From positions 1,517,648 to 1,537,983 of the forward strand of contig CP070658.1 of assembly GCA_020355105.1 (NCBI GenBank): a DNA stretch of 20,336 nucleotides. The letters are read 5' to 3'. Made by a program: the position numbers and the translations under genes. A model generated the notes under the pieces. That model ran no database searches and was not told the origin of the DNA. It saw nothing but the letters and a program-made list of their open reading frames with translations. This DNA comes from Candidatus Thorarchaeota archaeon. GTDB taxonomy: Archaea > Asgardarchaeota > Thorarchaeia > Thorarchaeales > Thorarchaeaceae. This document shows positions 6,197 to 14,479 of this stretch, piece by piece. Numbering within the stretch: the first letter of the stretch is position 1; every line of letters starts with the position of its first letter.

Positions 6197-7084
6197 ATGA
6201 AGCAACGAAGTTTCCCTTCTACATTCTCAATCGTCGCTAGAGATCCCACGAATGGCGACATAGGTATAATAGTGCAGTCGAAGTTCCCGGCTGTTGGAGC
6301 AGTCGTGCCCTGGGCTCTAGCTGAGGTAGGAGCTGTCGCATCACAAGCCTGGGCAAATACTTCCTATGGTCCCAGGGGGATTAGATTGATGTCAGGAGGA
6401 AACAGCGCTTCTGAAACCCTGAAGATTCTTCTCCACGATGATGACAAGGCCGAACATCGCCAAGTTGGGATTGTAGATGCAAAGGGACGTGCAGTTGCAC
6501 ACACTGGCTCCGAGTGTATGGATTGGGCCGGGCATCTAGTCGGAGATGGATACGCATGTCAGGGCAACATCCTGGCTGGAGAAACAGTAGTCAAGAGCAT
6601 GGCTGAGGCCTATGAGCGTACAGAGGGTGACCTGATAGACAAGCTGTTTGCCGCTCTTGGAGCTGGACAAGCTGCTGGGGGTGACAAGAGGGGGATGCAA
6701 TCTGCAGCCATTCTTGTTGTTCGTGAGGGTGGTGGATACGAGGGTGGAAATGACAGATACGTGGATGTGAGAGTCGACGACCATCCAAGCCCGATTGAGG
6801 AATTGAATCGAGTATTCCACCTTTATGACATGACTCTCCTGAGCAGGGAGGACCCGAGCTGTCTTCTTGCAATCGAGGGCGATTTAGTCATGAAGATACA
6901 GAACGCTCTGGTTTCACTTGGCTATCTGGAAACAGCCGTTGGAGATTCTCTTACACCGGCTGCACATAGTGCTCTTCAAGAATGGATTAACACCAACAAC
7001 TTCGAGAACAAATATCGTGACGATGGTACAATCTGGCAGAGTGTCCTCAAATACCTACTAGAAGATGCCAAGAGTCAAGGCTAG
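6197..7084 (+). CDS. DUF1028 family protein with C-terminal peptidoglycan-binding-like domain
   Basis: 295 residues. The first 210 or so match the DUF1028 pattern: TFSIVARDPTNGDIGIIVQS (9-28), KFPAVGAVVPWA (29-40), SYGPRG (56-61), GYACQGNILAG (118-128), AGQAAGGDKRGMQSAAILVV (156-175) and VDVRVDDHPSPIEEL (189-203). The remainder resembles the peptidoglycan-binding-like tail often attached to this family. The family is of unknown function and has been grouped with Ntn hydrolases. In most members I recall, the protein begins MTFSIVARD, whereas here eight residues precede the Thr. The start at 6197 is preferred because GGAGG (6184-6188) sits 8 bases upstream. The in-frame ATG at 6155 lies in an inverted repeat and has no ribosome site. 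It is convergent with the peptide transporter. Confidence 0.85.
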   Translation: MKQRSFPSTFSIVARDPTNGDIGIIVQSKFPAVGAVVPWALAEVGAVASQAWANTSYGPRGIRLMSGGNSASETLKILLHDDDKAEHRQVGIVDAKGRAVAHTGSECMDWAGHLVGDGYACQGNILAGETVVKSMAEAYERTEGDLIDKLFAALGAGQAAGGDKRGMQSAAILVVREGGGYEGGNDRYVDVRVDDHPSPIEELNRVFHLYDMTLLSREDPSCLLAIEGDLVMKIQNALVSLGYLETAVGDSLTPAAHSALQEWINTNNFENKYRDDGTIWQSVLKYLLEDAKSQG

Positions 7085-7162
7085 GGCGAACTGCCGCTGA
7101 TCACAGCACGTGTTGCGCCAAACCACTCAGTTGCCTCTCCCATCTTGAATAGAGAGTGTCGT

Positions 7163-8143
7163 TCAGTACAGGTGGCATGCCACAAGTCTACCGTTGCCAA
7201 CATCTTTCAGAACTGGTTCTTCGAGAGGGCACTTCTCAAAGGCCTTCGGGCATCGAGGATGGAACCTGCAGCCACTGGGTGGATCAATTGGGCTTGGAAT
7301 CTCTCCACGAGGTACCGCTTTCGCTTTCTTGATTTTCGGGTCTGGCACGGGGATTGCACTGATGAGGCCGACAGCATAGGGATGCAATGGGTCTTCATAG
7401 ATGCTGTCCTTGTCTCCGACCTCGACTATCTTGCCCAGATACATGATGCCAATCCTATCACATACGTGTCGAGACGTGGCAAGGTCATGGGAGATGAAGA
7501 GGTATGTCAACCCATATTCTTTCTTCAGGTCCATCATCAGTTCGAGAATCTGTGCCTTTATCGAAACGTCGACCATGGCCACTGGTTCGTCAGTCACGAC
7601 AAACTCCGGATTCAGAATCATGGCCCTTCCAAAGACAACTCTCTGTTTCTGGCCCCCACTCAGTTGGTGGGGAAGTCGGTCGTAGAAAGTTTCAGGAGGT
7701 GAAAGACCCACTCTCTCCAGAACCTCTTCCACTCTCTCCCTTCTCTCATCCTCAGTCCCTATCTCCTGTAGCCGGAGGGCGTCACCTATTGCATCACCAA
7801 TGGTCATTCGAGGATTCAAAGATGACGTTGGATCTTGAAATGTGAATTGTATTCTCCTTCTGATTTCACGGAGATCCTTTCCTCGGAGTGTGGAGATGTC
7901 CATCCCATCGAAGACTATCTGTCCTTCAGTTGGTCTGACAAGGCGGACGCATAGTCTTCCTGTAGTAGTCTTCCCAGAACCGCTCTCACCCGCGAGTCCT
8001 ATAACCTCTCCTTTCTCAATATCGAAGGAGATGCCATCCACCGCCCTGATGAAGTCCGTTTCCTTCGACATAAGCGATTCAAGGAAACCCCTCTGCACTG
8101 GAAAGTACTTCTTGACGTCCTTCACTTCTACTAGCTTCAACAC
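7163..8143 (-). CDS. oppF: Peptide ABC transporter ATPase, OppF/DppF type
   Basis: 326 residues; it hydrolyses ATP on the inner membrane face to drive peptide import. It has Walker A GESGSGKT (52-59), Q-loop Gln103, signature LSGGQ (161-165), Walker B FVVTDEP (181-187) and H-loop His219. The D-loop is unusual (VAMVDVSI where TSALDVSI is common). The C-terminal oligopeptide-transporter domain carries Cys292, Cys298, Cys305 and Cys323, the cysteine cluster known to hold an Fe-S cluster in some family members. The start is GTG 8143, directly after the stop of the partner ATPase, with a G-run upstream as the probable ribosome site. It is last in the permease/ATPase operon. The trimmed fragment at 2-139 is a distant relative. 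Confidence 0.93.
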   Translation of the reverse strand: MLKLVEVKDVKKYFPVQRGFLESLMSKETDFIRAVDGISFDIEKGEVIGLAGESGSGKTTTGRLCVRLVRPTEGQIVFDGMDISTLRGKDLREIRRRIQFTFQDPTSSLNPRMTIGDAIGDALRLQEIGTEDERRERVEEVLERVGLSPPETFYDRLPHQLSGGQKQRVVFGRAMILNPEFVVTDEPVAMVDVSIKAQILELMMDLKKEYGLTYLFISHDLATSRHVCDRIGIMYLGKIVEVGDKDSIYEDPLHPYAVGLISAIPVPDPKIKKAKAVPRGEIPSPIDPPSGCRFHPRCPKAFEKCPLEEPVLKDVGNGRLVACHLY

Positions 8144-9154
8144 TTAGCCCCCCGTGTATAGGTGACAGGCAACAGTTCCGCCAGTCTTGCTAGAAGTTAG
8201 AGGCGGTACTACTTCCCCACATATTTCCATTACATAGGGGCACCTGAGGTGAAACATGCAACCCTGAGGTGGATCCAGAAGATCGGGTGGTGCCCCTGGT
8301 ATCCAGGAGAGCTTCTTCTCTGGCTTTGAAACGTCTGGAACAGACTTTAGTAACTCTTGAGTATAGGGATGCTGGGGATCACCGAACAGCACATCAGTGG
8401 CCGCAACCTCCATCAGTCGTCCGGCATACATGATGGCGATGTTGTCTGCAGTCTGTGCAAGTACACCCAGATTGTGAGTAATGAGAATCATTGTCAGATT
8501 GAACTTCTCCTTGAGTTCGGCCATTTCTTCAAGTATCTGTGCCTCCACGACAACGTCCAAGGAGGTAGTAGGCTCATCAGAGATTAGCAGCTTTGGTCGC
8601 AGAGCCAGTCCGAGACCAATCATCACACGCTGGCGCATGCCTCCACTAAATTGGTGAGGATAGTCAGTGATTCTCTCTGGAAGTATCCCAAGACTATCGA
8701 GAATCTCCTGTCCTCTCTCTAGTGCGGCCTCCTCCTCAATGTTTGAATCGTGTGCTTCTATGAGCTGAGTGAAATGCTGGCCTATACTCAGCATTGGGTT
8801 GAGCGACGTCATCGGATCTTGAAAGATGTATGCCATCTCCTTGCCACGGAGTGTCCTCATCTGTTCCTCACTTAACTCTACGATATTGACCTCACCTCTC
8901 CCAATCATTCGTTTGTTGGACCCAATGTCCTCCTTTATGTTGAAGAGAATCTCGCCCTCCACGATTCGACCGGGGTACTGTACTATGCGCATTATGGAAC
9001 GGCCTAGAGTAGACTTGCCGCATCCTGACTCTCCTGCCAGACCCAGGGTCTTGTTCTCCTCCAGATTGAGGAACACTCTGTCCACAGCGCGCGCGGTGCC
9101 CCTGCGTGTATAGTACTCCACAGTGAGGTTGTTGATCTTGAGAATGTCCACCAC
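8144..9154 (-). CDS. oppD: Peptide ABC transporter ATPase, OppD/DppD type
   Basis: 336 residues, the second ATPase of the heterodimer. It has Walker A GESGCGKS (41-48), Q-loop Gln112, signature FSGGM (169-173), Walker B LLISDEP (189-195), D-loop SLDVVVEAQ and H-loop His227. Between the Walker A region and the Q-loop there is a charged insertion at about 74-93 that I do not see in the partner ATPase. The C-terminal domain has the Cys cluster at 299, 305, 312 and 330. GTG 9154 (or GTG 9151) is the start, with GGAGG and GAGG just upstream. It begins a few bases after the permease stop and its own stop abuts the start of the other ATPase, so translation is coupled. Confidence 0.93.
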   Translation of the reverse strand: MVDILKINNLTVEYYTRRGTARAVDRVFLNLEENKTLGLAGESGCGKSTLGRSIMRIVQYPGRIVEGEILFNIKEDIGSNKRMIGRGEVNIVELSEEQMRTLRGKEMAYIFQDPMTSLNPMLSIGQHFTQLIEAHDSNIEEEAALERGQEILDSLGILPERITDYPHQFSGGMRQRVMIGLGLALRPKLLISDEPTTSLDVVVEAQILEEMAELKEKFNLTMILITHNLGVLAQTADNIAIMYAGRLMEVAATDVLFGDPQHPYTQELLKSVPDVSKPEKKLSWIPGAPPDLLDPPQGCMFHLRCPYVMEICGEVVPPLTSSKTGGTVACHLYTGG

Positions 9155-9160
9155 AGATCC

Positions 9161-10813
9161 TCACTCCTCCAGTTTGGGCGTAAGAATCTCGTTCAAACCC
9201 TCTCCTGCGAGTGTGAACCCGAGAGCGAGTATCACTATCATGATTCCTGGGAAAGTGATGACCCACCAGGCGCCAGTTATATACTGCTGGAAACCAAACG
9301 TAAGGTCCCAGCTCCAGTCAGGCACGTCGACAGCCAATCCCAGACCGATGAAGGTCAGCCCGGCGGCCGTGAGCACCGCGTCAGCGAAATTGATTGACAT
9401 TACGACAACGGCTGAGGGCAGGACGTTTGGCAAGATGTAGCGGAACAAGATGTCTCTGTCCCTGGCCCCCATGACGATGGCTGCCTCAACGTAGGGAAGC
9501 TCCTTGACACTGAGCACCTGACTCCGAATCACTCTGAAATACGACGGAATGTATACGACGGCTATGGCCAATGCCATATTCACCACACCGGGTCCCAGCA
9601 TAGCAGCGATAGCGATGGCAAGGACAAGGCCTGGAAGCGCGAAGATGCTATCCATAACGAGACCTGCCACTCTCTCAACGTTCCCCCCTCTATATGATGT
9701 GGCAAGGCCCAATGGTACTCCGATTGAGAAACATACGACCACCGACAGCGCCGCAACCTGAATCATGATGGCGCCTCCGGCAATGGTACGACTGAATAGG
9801 TCCTGGCCGAGTGACGTAGTTCCGAGTGGGAAACCTGGTTGGGGGGCTTGTAACCTTGGACCCACCTCTATGGTTGTGGGATCATAGGGGACAATCCACA
9901 TCGATATCGTTGTCATATATAGTATCGCGAAGACGATGAGGAGCCCGGCCAAAGTAATAATACCAGGCGTGCCGCGTTCTTTGAGAATTGGATAGCCTTC
10001 ACGGACTAACAGGGCTATCAGACCGAATATGAAACCACCCAGGACAAGGGAGTAAGTGACCCCATTTCCATCTGGGTACATTACTCCAACAAAGGACGTA
10101 ATCATAATCGCAATGCCTGCATAGAGCACCAGTGGCAAGAGCTTCAATCCGTTCTTCTTCAGGATTATGACGGGCCTCAGTTTCGAAGTGTATCTTCTAA
10201 AAAGGAAGATAGCATATCCCGCCAAATATGGGAAGAACAGGAGAATTCCCAAGTCTACGACAGTAGGTGCGAATTGGATTACCTCGAGGATGATTATTGC
10301 CAAGATTGTTACTGCAGAGATGACAAAGAATGCCGCAAAGGTGACCAGACCAAGGAGCCCTCTCTCTTTGAGAATCGGATAACCTTCATCTGTCACCATC
10401 AGAATCAAGCCTATCGTGAGAACCTCGATGTTTAGGGCAATAGCAAGTTGGCCTCCTTCAGCATACGCCGGAATCAAAATGTATGTCGCTGCTAATGCGA
10501 TGCCTGCATAGAGAAACAGAGGCAAAAGAAGTTTCAGCCACTTCGGCAGAGGGACATTCAGAGGATCCATGTTGTTTGTGAGCGACCAAGACACCAAGAA
10601 GACAAATCCTGCCGAAACTGTGATGCCAACAACTTGAAGGCCGATTCCACTTCCTGCGTTCAGGGCAAGACCGATTAGGGTGGAAATCACGAGGAGCGAC
10701 CCCCCGACAACAACGATGAATCCTGTCCACCATTTCTTGGAACGATTCCTCAAGGTTTCCTGTGGACTTCGTTTCTGGAACAACATTCCACTGATCATCT
10801 TGTCTTCACTCAT
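9161..10813 (-). CDS. dppC: Peptide ABC transporter permease, DppC/OppC type, with large N-terminal membrane extension
   Basis: 550 residues, against about 280-320 for most DppC proteins. The canonical part is about 283-550: the PYDPTTI loop, the FPLGTTSLGQDLFSR motif (328-342) that marks OppC, the permease helices and the EAA loop (EAAIVMGARDRDILFRYILP, 443-462) that contacts the ATPases. The extra 280 or so residues hold about seven more membrane segments with an internal duplication. LKLLLPLFLYAGIA (93-106), continuing to EGYPILKERG (143-152), is repeated as LKLLPLVLYAGIA (223-235), continuing to EGYPILKERG (272-281). ATG 10813 has GAGGAGG 7 bases upstream. It follows dppB by 12 bases. Confidence 0.9.
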   Translation of the reverse strand: MSEDKMISGMLFQKRSPQETLRNRSKKWWTGFIVVVGGSLLVISTLIGLALNAGSGIGLQVVGITVSAGFVFLVSWSLTNNMDPLNVPLPKWLKLLLPLFLYAGIALAATYILIPAYAEGGQLAIALNIEVLTIGLILMVTDEGYPILKERGLLGLVTFAAFFVISAVTILAIIILEVIQFAPTVVDLGILLFFPYLAGYAIFLFRRYTSKLRPVIILKKNGLKLLPLVLYAGIAIMITSFVGVMYPDGNGVTYSLVLGGFIFGLIALLVREGYPILKERGTPGIITLAGLLIVFAILYMTTISMWIVPYDPTTIEVGPRLQAPQPGFPLGTTSLGQDLFSRTIAGGAIMIQVAALSVVVCFSIGVPLGLATSYRGGNVERVAGLVMDSIFALPGLVLAIAIAAMLGPGVVNMALAIAVVYIPSYFRVIRSQVLSVKELPYVEAAIVMGARDRDILFRYILPNVLPSAVVVMSINFADAVLTAAGLTFIGLGLAVDVPDWSWDLTFGFQQYITGAWWVITFPGIMIVILALGFTLAGEGLNEILTPKLEE

Positions 10814-10825
10814 GGCTATTCCTCC

Positions 10826-11836
10826 TCACAGTCTGATGCGAGGGTCAAGGTAGGCATACAGAATGTCAACAAGCAAAGTCACCAAGCTGACAAGAATCCC
10901 AAAGAAGACCACTGTTCCCTGAATTGCGGTGTAGTCACGGTGAGCTATTCTGTCAACAAGATACGTCCCGAGTCCGGGCCAGCTAAAGGTCGTTTCTGTT
11001 AGAATGGCTCCCGCCAAGAGCGCTGCGAATTGGAGGCCTATCATCGTCAGAATTGGCAAGAATGCATTCTTGAAAGCATAGGTCATCGTCACAGTGCGGT
11101 CCGACAGGCCTCGAGCCTCGGCCGCCACAACAAAGTCCATCCTGAGAGTTTCGAGCATGTTCGTCCGTGTCAGTCTGATGAAGATGCCGCAGAGCACTAA
11201 GCCCAGAGTTATCGACGGCAGCAGGAGGTGTCTCAGCGAAATTACAAGCGCCTCGAAGTTGCCAGTGAGAATACTATCTATCGTGTAGAGTCCAGTTATC
11301 TTGGTTGGTACAGTGTAGCGAAGGCTGAACCTAGTTCCAGTAGGCAGCCAACCTAGGTATATTGCAAAGATAAACTGCAGCACCATGCCCAGGAAGAAAA
11401 CCGGAATTGCGTAGGTCACAATGCCAAATGTCCTGATTGTGTAGTCTTGCACGGTGTCATACTTCTTTGCTGAACGGATGCCAAGAGCAATACCAAAAAG
11501 CACTGCGAAGAGCATCGAGAAGATAGTTAGCTCGAGAGTGGCTGGGAATCTAATCACAATATGACTGCTTATCGGGCTGTAGTCCTGCATAGAGATTCCC
11601 AAGTTTCCCTGTGGTATTCCCGCAAGGTACTCAATGAATTGTTCGTGTATTGGTCTGTCCAGTCCCAGTCTCTCTCGAAAGGCTTCGAGCACTTCTGGAG
11701 TAACGTTCTTCTCGAAATGCAGTAGTGCCGGGTCACCTGGAAGGATGCGTACTATCATGAAGACAAGTGTAAGCAGAAGGAGAATCACTGGAATCATCAT
11801 AAGTATGCGAGTGACAACATAGGACCTCAGAGTCAT
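10826..11836 (-). CDS. dppB: Peptide ABC transporter permease, DppB/OppB type
   Basis: 336 residues with about six membrane segments and the standard DppB layout. The first helix ends in RILPGDPA, a periplasmic-type loop contains LGLDRPIHEQF and the GNLGISM motif, and the EAA loop VVAAEARGLSDRTVTMTYAF is followed by KNAFLPILTMIGLQF. The C-terminal DPRIRL ending is typical. ATG 11836 is preferred over GTG 11845 because AGGTGG overlaps that GTG and lies 5 bases before the ATG. It is first of the four-gene permease/ATPase unit. A strong terminator separates it from the binding-protein gene, so the unit is expressed either by read-through or from a weak promoter in 11846-11968, where only a poor TATA-like CCTTAAG is visible. 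Confidence 0.92.
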   Translation of the reverse strand: MTLRSYVVTRILMMIPVILLLLTLVFMIVRILPGDPALLHFEKNVTPEVLEAFRERLGLDRPIHEQFIEYLAGIPQGNLGISMQDYSPISSHIVIRFPATLELTIFSMLFAVLFGIALGIRSAKKYDTVQDYTIRTFGIVTYAIPVFFLGMVLQFIFAIYLGWLPTGTRFSLRYTVPTKITGLYTIDSILTGNFEALVISLRHLLLPSITLGLVLCGIFIRLTRTNMLETLRMDFVVAAEARGLSDRTVTMTYAFKNAFLPILTMIGLQFAALLAGAILTETTFSWPGLGTYLVDRIAHRDYTAIQGTVVFFGILVSLVTLLVDILYAYLDPRIRL

Positions 11837-11968
11837 CTGAACCACCTAATCTCTTTCGGGAGAAGGGCTGTGAGAATACCGGTGAGGTCAACTTAAGGTC
11901 TTCGAATTGAGTACCAATTGGACGGAGGCCAGTGTCCAGAGAATCACTGAGAATGGGATTCCAGAGTG

Positions 11969-12005
11969 AAAAAAAAACGGAGAAAGGCAGGCGCGGAGCC
12001 TGCCT
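11969..12005 (-). terminator. Strong hairpin plus T9 terminator after the peptide-binding protein gene
   Basis: The stem AGGCAGGC (11985-11992) / GCCTGCCT (11998-12005) has a 5-base loop. It is followed on the minus strand by TTTCTCCG and then nine T residues, the complement of A9 at 11969-11977. It lies 36 bases past the stop of the binding-protein gene and upstream of dppB. It would give more transcript for the binding protein than for the permeases, as is common in such operons. Confidence 0.85.
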
Positions 12006-12041
12006 CTCAAACTGTGTAACCGCCTAAAGACGACTTGTCAC

Positions 12042-13697
12042 TTACTCGGTCAAATAGACCAGCCAATGACGCCAGGACACGGTGATGTCCAGTATAATAC
12101 CCTCAACATTGAGGTTAGTCACTGCAGTTGTAAAGCCTTGCCACAGTGGAATCACTGAGCACTCACTGGCCTGCAGGTCCTGCAGGGCGTAGTAAGCAGT
12201 CTGCCTGGCCGCGTCTGTTGCACCTTCTCGTCCCTGTGTGAAGAGATCGTACTGGGCAACACCACCCGCGGGATACGTCTTGTTGTAGCCCAGGTTCAGC
12301 CATGAGGCAAATGGCAGGAAGGCGTAGTTGTCCGGATCTATGAAGTCAGGATACCAGCCGTAGATGAACACAGGCATGGTGCCGGCGTTCCTCTGCAACC
12401 TGAAAGTGGGCCATTCTGTTCCGAACAGGCGGACTTCCATGACCCCGCTTGCCTCTAGGTCGGCCTGATACACAAGCGCCTGCTCGTGGCTCGAAGGATA
12501 GTGGCCTGACGCCTCATACCATAAGTCTATGGTGAGTGGGTGGGTTTCGTTGTATCCCAATGGTTCCAGTAGAGACCGGGCATACGTGTAATTCGCATCC
12601 CCATGAATCTCGAAGGACGGCTTGTGGAATGCCATTCCCATCGGTATCATGCTGTACAGAGGATCCTTCTCTCCGAGGAAGACGGTCTCTGTGACATGGG
12701 TCCTGTTTACTGAGGCAGTGATGGCTCTCCTGACATCAGGGTTGTCGAACGGTGCGATTTGCTGCTGGAAGCACATATACTGGATCGCGGCGCCAATTCC
12801 ACTCCAATACTTCAGGTTTGGATTCTCCCTGAAGCTCGCCTCTTGATCTGAGGTTAGGTGCCTATACGCAATATCAATCTCACCTGCTGCCATCGCTGCG
12901 GCCAATGCCGTGCTAGACTCGAACATCTTGATGATGATCTTGGGAGTCTTTGGCAGACCATTGGTAGCATTCCAGTAGTCAGGGTTCTTCACGAGAGTGA
13001 TCTGCTCGTCGCTCCCGCCGATCCTGGTCCAGCTTTCCAATAGGTATGGACCAAGGGCTCCTGCATGGCTTGAACGGTTGTTACCCTCAGTATATGCTGT
13101 TAGGGTGTCCTTGGCGACGTTATGGTCGACCATGAAGGAGGACGCTGCAGCCATGAGTTGCAGGAATGGGGCAAAGGCAATCTTAAGGTAGAACCGGACA
13201 GTGTATGTACCTGTGACAGTCACATTATTGATGATTGCATCATATTCCATGTTGAGCTGTGGTCCGTCCTCCTCGAAGAGCCCGTCGCCCGTGAGGTTGC
13301 AGTTCCTGTCGAACGTGAACTTGACATCATCAGCAGTGAACTCTGTGCCGTCCTCGAAGAGCACACCTTCCCTAAGGGTGAAGTCCCATATTGTTCCTCC
13401 CCCACTCATTGTCCAAGATGTGGCCAGAGCAGGGTTAATGTCATCGGTTCCTGCTGAGGAGCCGGGTTGTATTTCCACTAGTCCCGAACTGAGAGATCCA
13501 ATGACTTCCCAGCCGAAATAGTCGTACGATTGGGCGATATCAAGACTCGACTCCACGGAGTCAGTGGTTCCCATAATAATGACTCCTGTGTCCACTGGAC
13601 CGGGGCCGGGCGGTGGTGCCAACAGGTAAAAGCCTACTGCTGCTCCACCAACGATTATGATAATCACCACTATCGCGATTGCTTGGTTTCTTTCCAC
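12042..13697 (-). CDS. dppA: Peptide-binding protein of the ABC importer (SBP_bac_5 family), membrane-anchored
   Basis: 551 residues. An N-terminal hydrophobic helix (about 6-25) with no clear cleavage site runs into a Pro/Gly linker (PPPGPGP), so the protein is probably tethered on the outer face of the membrane. The fold is that of family 5 solute-binding proteins: NPALATSW, FTLREGVLFEDGTEFTADDV with KFTFDR, the LGPYLLESW and NPDYWNA motifs, DVRRAI and late WYPDFIDPDNYAF. The start is GTG 13697, because AGGAGG lies 7 bases upstream and the promoter TATA box at 13771-13778 lies inside the longer ATG 13802 frame. The gene heads the transporter block but ends at its own terminator. Confidence 0.92.
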   Translation of the reverse strand: MERNQAIAIVVIIIIVGGAAVGFYLLAPPPGPGPVDTGVIIMGTTDSVESSLDIAQSYDYFGWEVIGSLSSGLVEIQPGSSAGTDDINPALATSWTMSGGGTIWDFTLREGVLFEDGTEFTADDVKFTFDRNCNLTGDGLFEEDGPQLNMEYDAIINNVTVTGTYTVRFYLKIAFAPFLQLMAAASSFMVDHNVAKDTLTAYTEGNNRSSHAGALGPYLLESWTRIGGSDEQITLVKNPDYWNATNGLPKTPKIIIKMFESSTALAAAMAAGEIDIAYRHLTSDQEASFRENPNLKYWSGIGAAIQYMCFQQQIAPFDNPDVRRAITASVNRTHVTETVFLGEKDPLYSMIPMGMAFHKPSFEIHGDANYTYARSLLEPLGYNETHPLTIDLWYEASGHYPSSHEQALVYQADLEASGVMEVRLFGTEWPTFRLQRNAGTMPVFIYGWYPDFIDPDNYAFLPFASWLNLGYNKTYPAGGVAQYDLFTQGREGATDAARQTAYYALQDLQASECSVIPLWQGFTTAVTNLNVEGIILDITVSWRHWLVYLTE

Positions 13698-13770
13698 GAA
13701 GTTAACCTCCTGTGTCAACTCGCAAAACGTAATCTTCGCGAAGTTGTGCGCCAACCTATCTGCGGTTTTG

Positions 13771-13778
13771 TATATAAG
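13771..13778 (-). promoter_or_regulatory. TATA box for the peptide-binding protein gene
   Basis: On the minus strand CTTATATA lies 74 bases upstream of the GTG start at 13697. This predicts transcription starting near 13748 and a leader of about 50 bases that includes the AGGAGG ribosome site (13706-13711). It also argues against the ATG at 13802 as the start. Confidence 0.65.
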
Positions 13779-13788
13779 TCGTAAGAAC

Positions 13789-14118
13789 TCAGTATTCATC
13801 ACATGACTGCATCATGTTAAGAAAATCGACAATCTCGAACTGTGTTTCTACAGATTGCTGAAGGCTACATGATTGCATGCCCTTTCTTCTGGTCCAAATC
13901 GCTTTCCTGATGACGACAAGGGACACACAAATGCCCAGAGCCGACAGTTCTAGTGGGACCCATCGACTGGTTATCCAGTCATGGTATCTTGACTGTTCAG
14001 GAACCGTCATCATACTGCTTTGACAATGTGAACTTCTGTAGCTCGAGAGTTGGGAATAACTCGACGAGCGTACGTTCTTGCCGAACTGGATGGGGAACAT
14101 ACATGCTTTAAGAAACAA
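13789..14118 (-). pseudogene. Possible remnant or small gene for a membrane-anchored protein end
   Basis: The stretch 13698-14134 has no convincing full gene. Within it, the minus strand is open for 109 codons. Its middle reads like the C-terminal anchor of a surface protein: WVPLELSALGICVSLVVI followed by RKAIWTRRK. The N-terminal part is Ser/Arg-rich and unstructured, no ribosome site precedes a good start, and the tail after the anchor is longer than usual. It ends just before the TATA box of the binding-protein gene, as an upstream gene would. It may be a decayed 3' end or chance. Confidence 0.25.
14106..14113 (+). promoter_or_regulatory. TATA-like box for a leaderless ferredoxin transcript
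   Basis: GCTTTAAGAAAC centres a TATA-like CTTTAAGA about 26 bases before the GTG at 14135. No ribosome site is visible before that GTG. Together these fit a leaderless mRNA starting at or next to the start codon. Confidence 0.45.
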
Positions 14119-14134
14119 CGTTAGTTCGTGTAAT

Positions 14135-14479
14135 GTGCCAATAGATAAGAACTTCAGGACAACTTGGTCGATTCAGTCCCATCACGAGAATCATCCAGTA
14201 TGGAGAGGGCAAAAGGAAACTGACGGCACAATTCATGGTGACGTTGTCGGTGTCCATCTAGAGTCATGTGTCAGCTGCATGAAGTGCATTGAAGCATGTC
14301 CCACCAGTGTCTTCGTACATTGGACTACCGATGAATGGGGTGAGGTCGTTGACCCAGCACGCGAGGACGACTGTATTCTCTGCCTTGTCTGCGAACTGGT
14401 CTGCCCAACTGACGCCATTCACGTCAAGGGTGAGGGCGGGTCCGAGGAAACCCTAGACTCTTTATTACACGGTGCATAG
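14135..14479 (+). CDS. Zinc-type archaeal ferredoxin, two [4Fe-4S] clusters
   Basis: 114 residues; an electron carrier. Two cluster motifs are present: C-x2-C-x2-C-x3-C-P at Cys45/48/51/55 and at Cys80/83/86/90, so both sites can hold [4Fe-4S]. The N-terminal extension (PIDKNFRTTW, then HHENH at 16-20, then IHGDVVGV at 33-40) and the DP before the second motif correspond to the zinc-binding extension of Sulfolobus-type ferredoxins, which uses three His and one Asp. The GTG start is chosen because it gives the family N-terminus (VPIDKNF); the upstream ATG at 14078 adds 19 unrelated residues. The stop touches the start of the acyl-CoA dehydrogenase, so the two are co-transcribed and the dehydrogenase may pass electrons to it directly or through a partner. 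Confidence 0.88.
   Translation: MPIDKNFRTTWSIQSHHENHPVWRGQKETDGTIHGDVVGVHLESCVSCMKCIEACPTSVFVHWTTDEWGEVVDPAREDDCILCLVCELVCPTDAIHVKGEGGSEETLDSLLHGA

Noticed and set aside
7145..7702. 185-codon plus-strand open frame opposite the OppF-type ATPase
   Set aside because: It is antisense to a highly conserved ATPase and its composition follows from the opposite strand's codon use.
13698..13802. 35-residue N-terminal extension of the peptide-binding protein from ATG 13802
   Set aside because: It would span the TATA box at 13771-13778 and the AGGAGG site, and the extension is not signal-peptide-like; GTG 13697 fits all signals.
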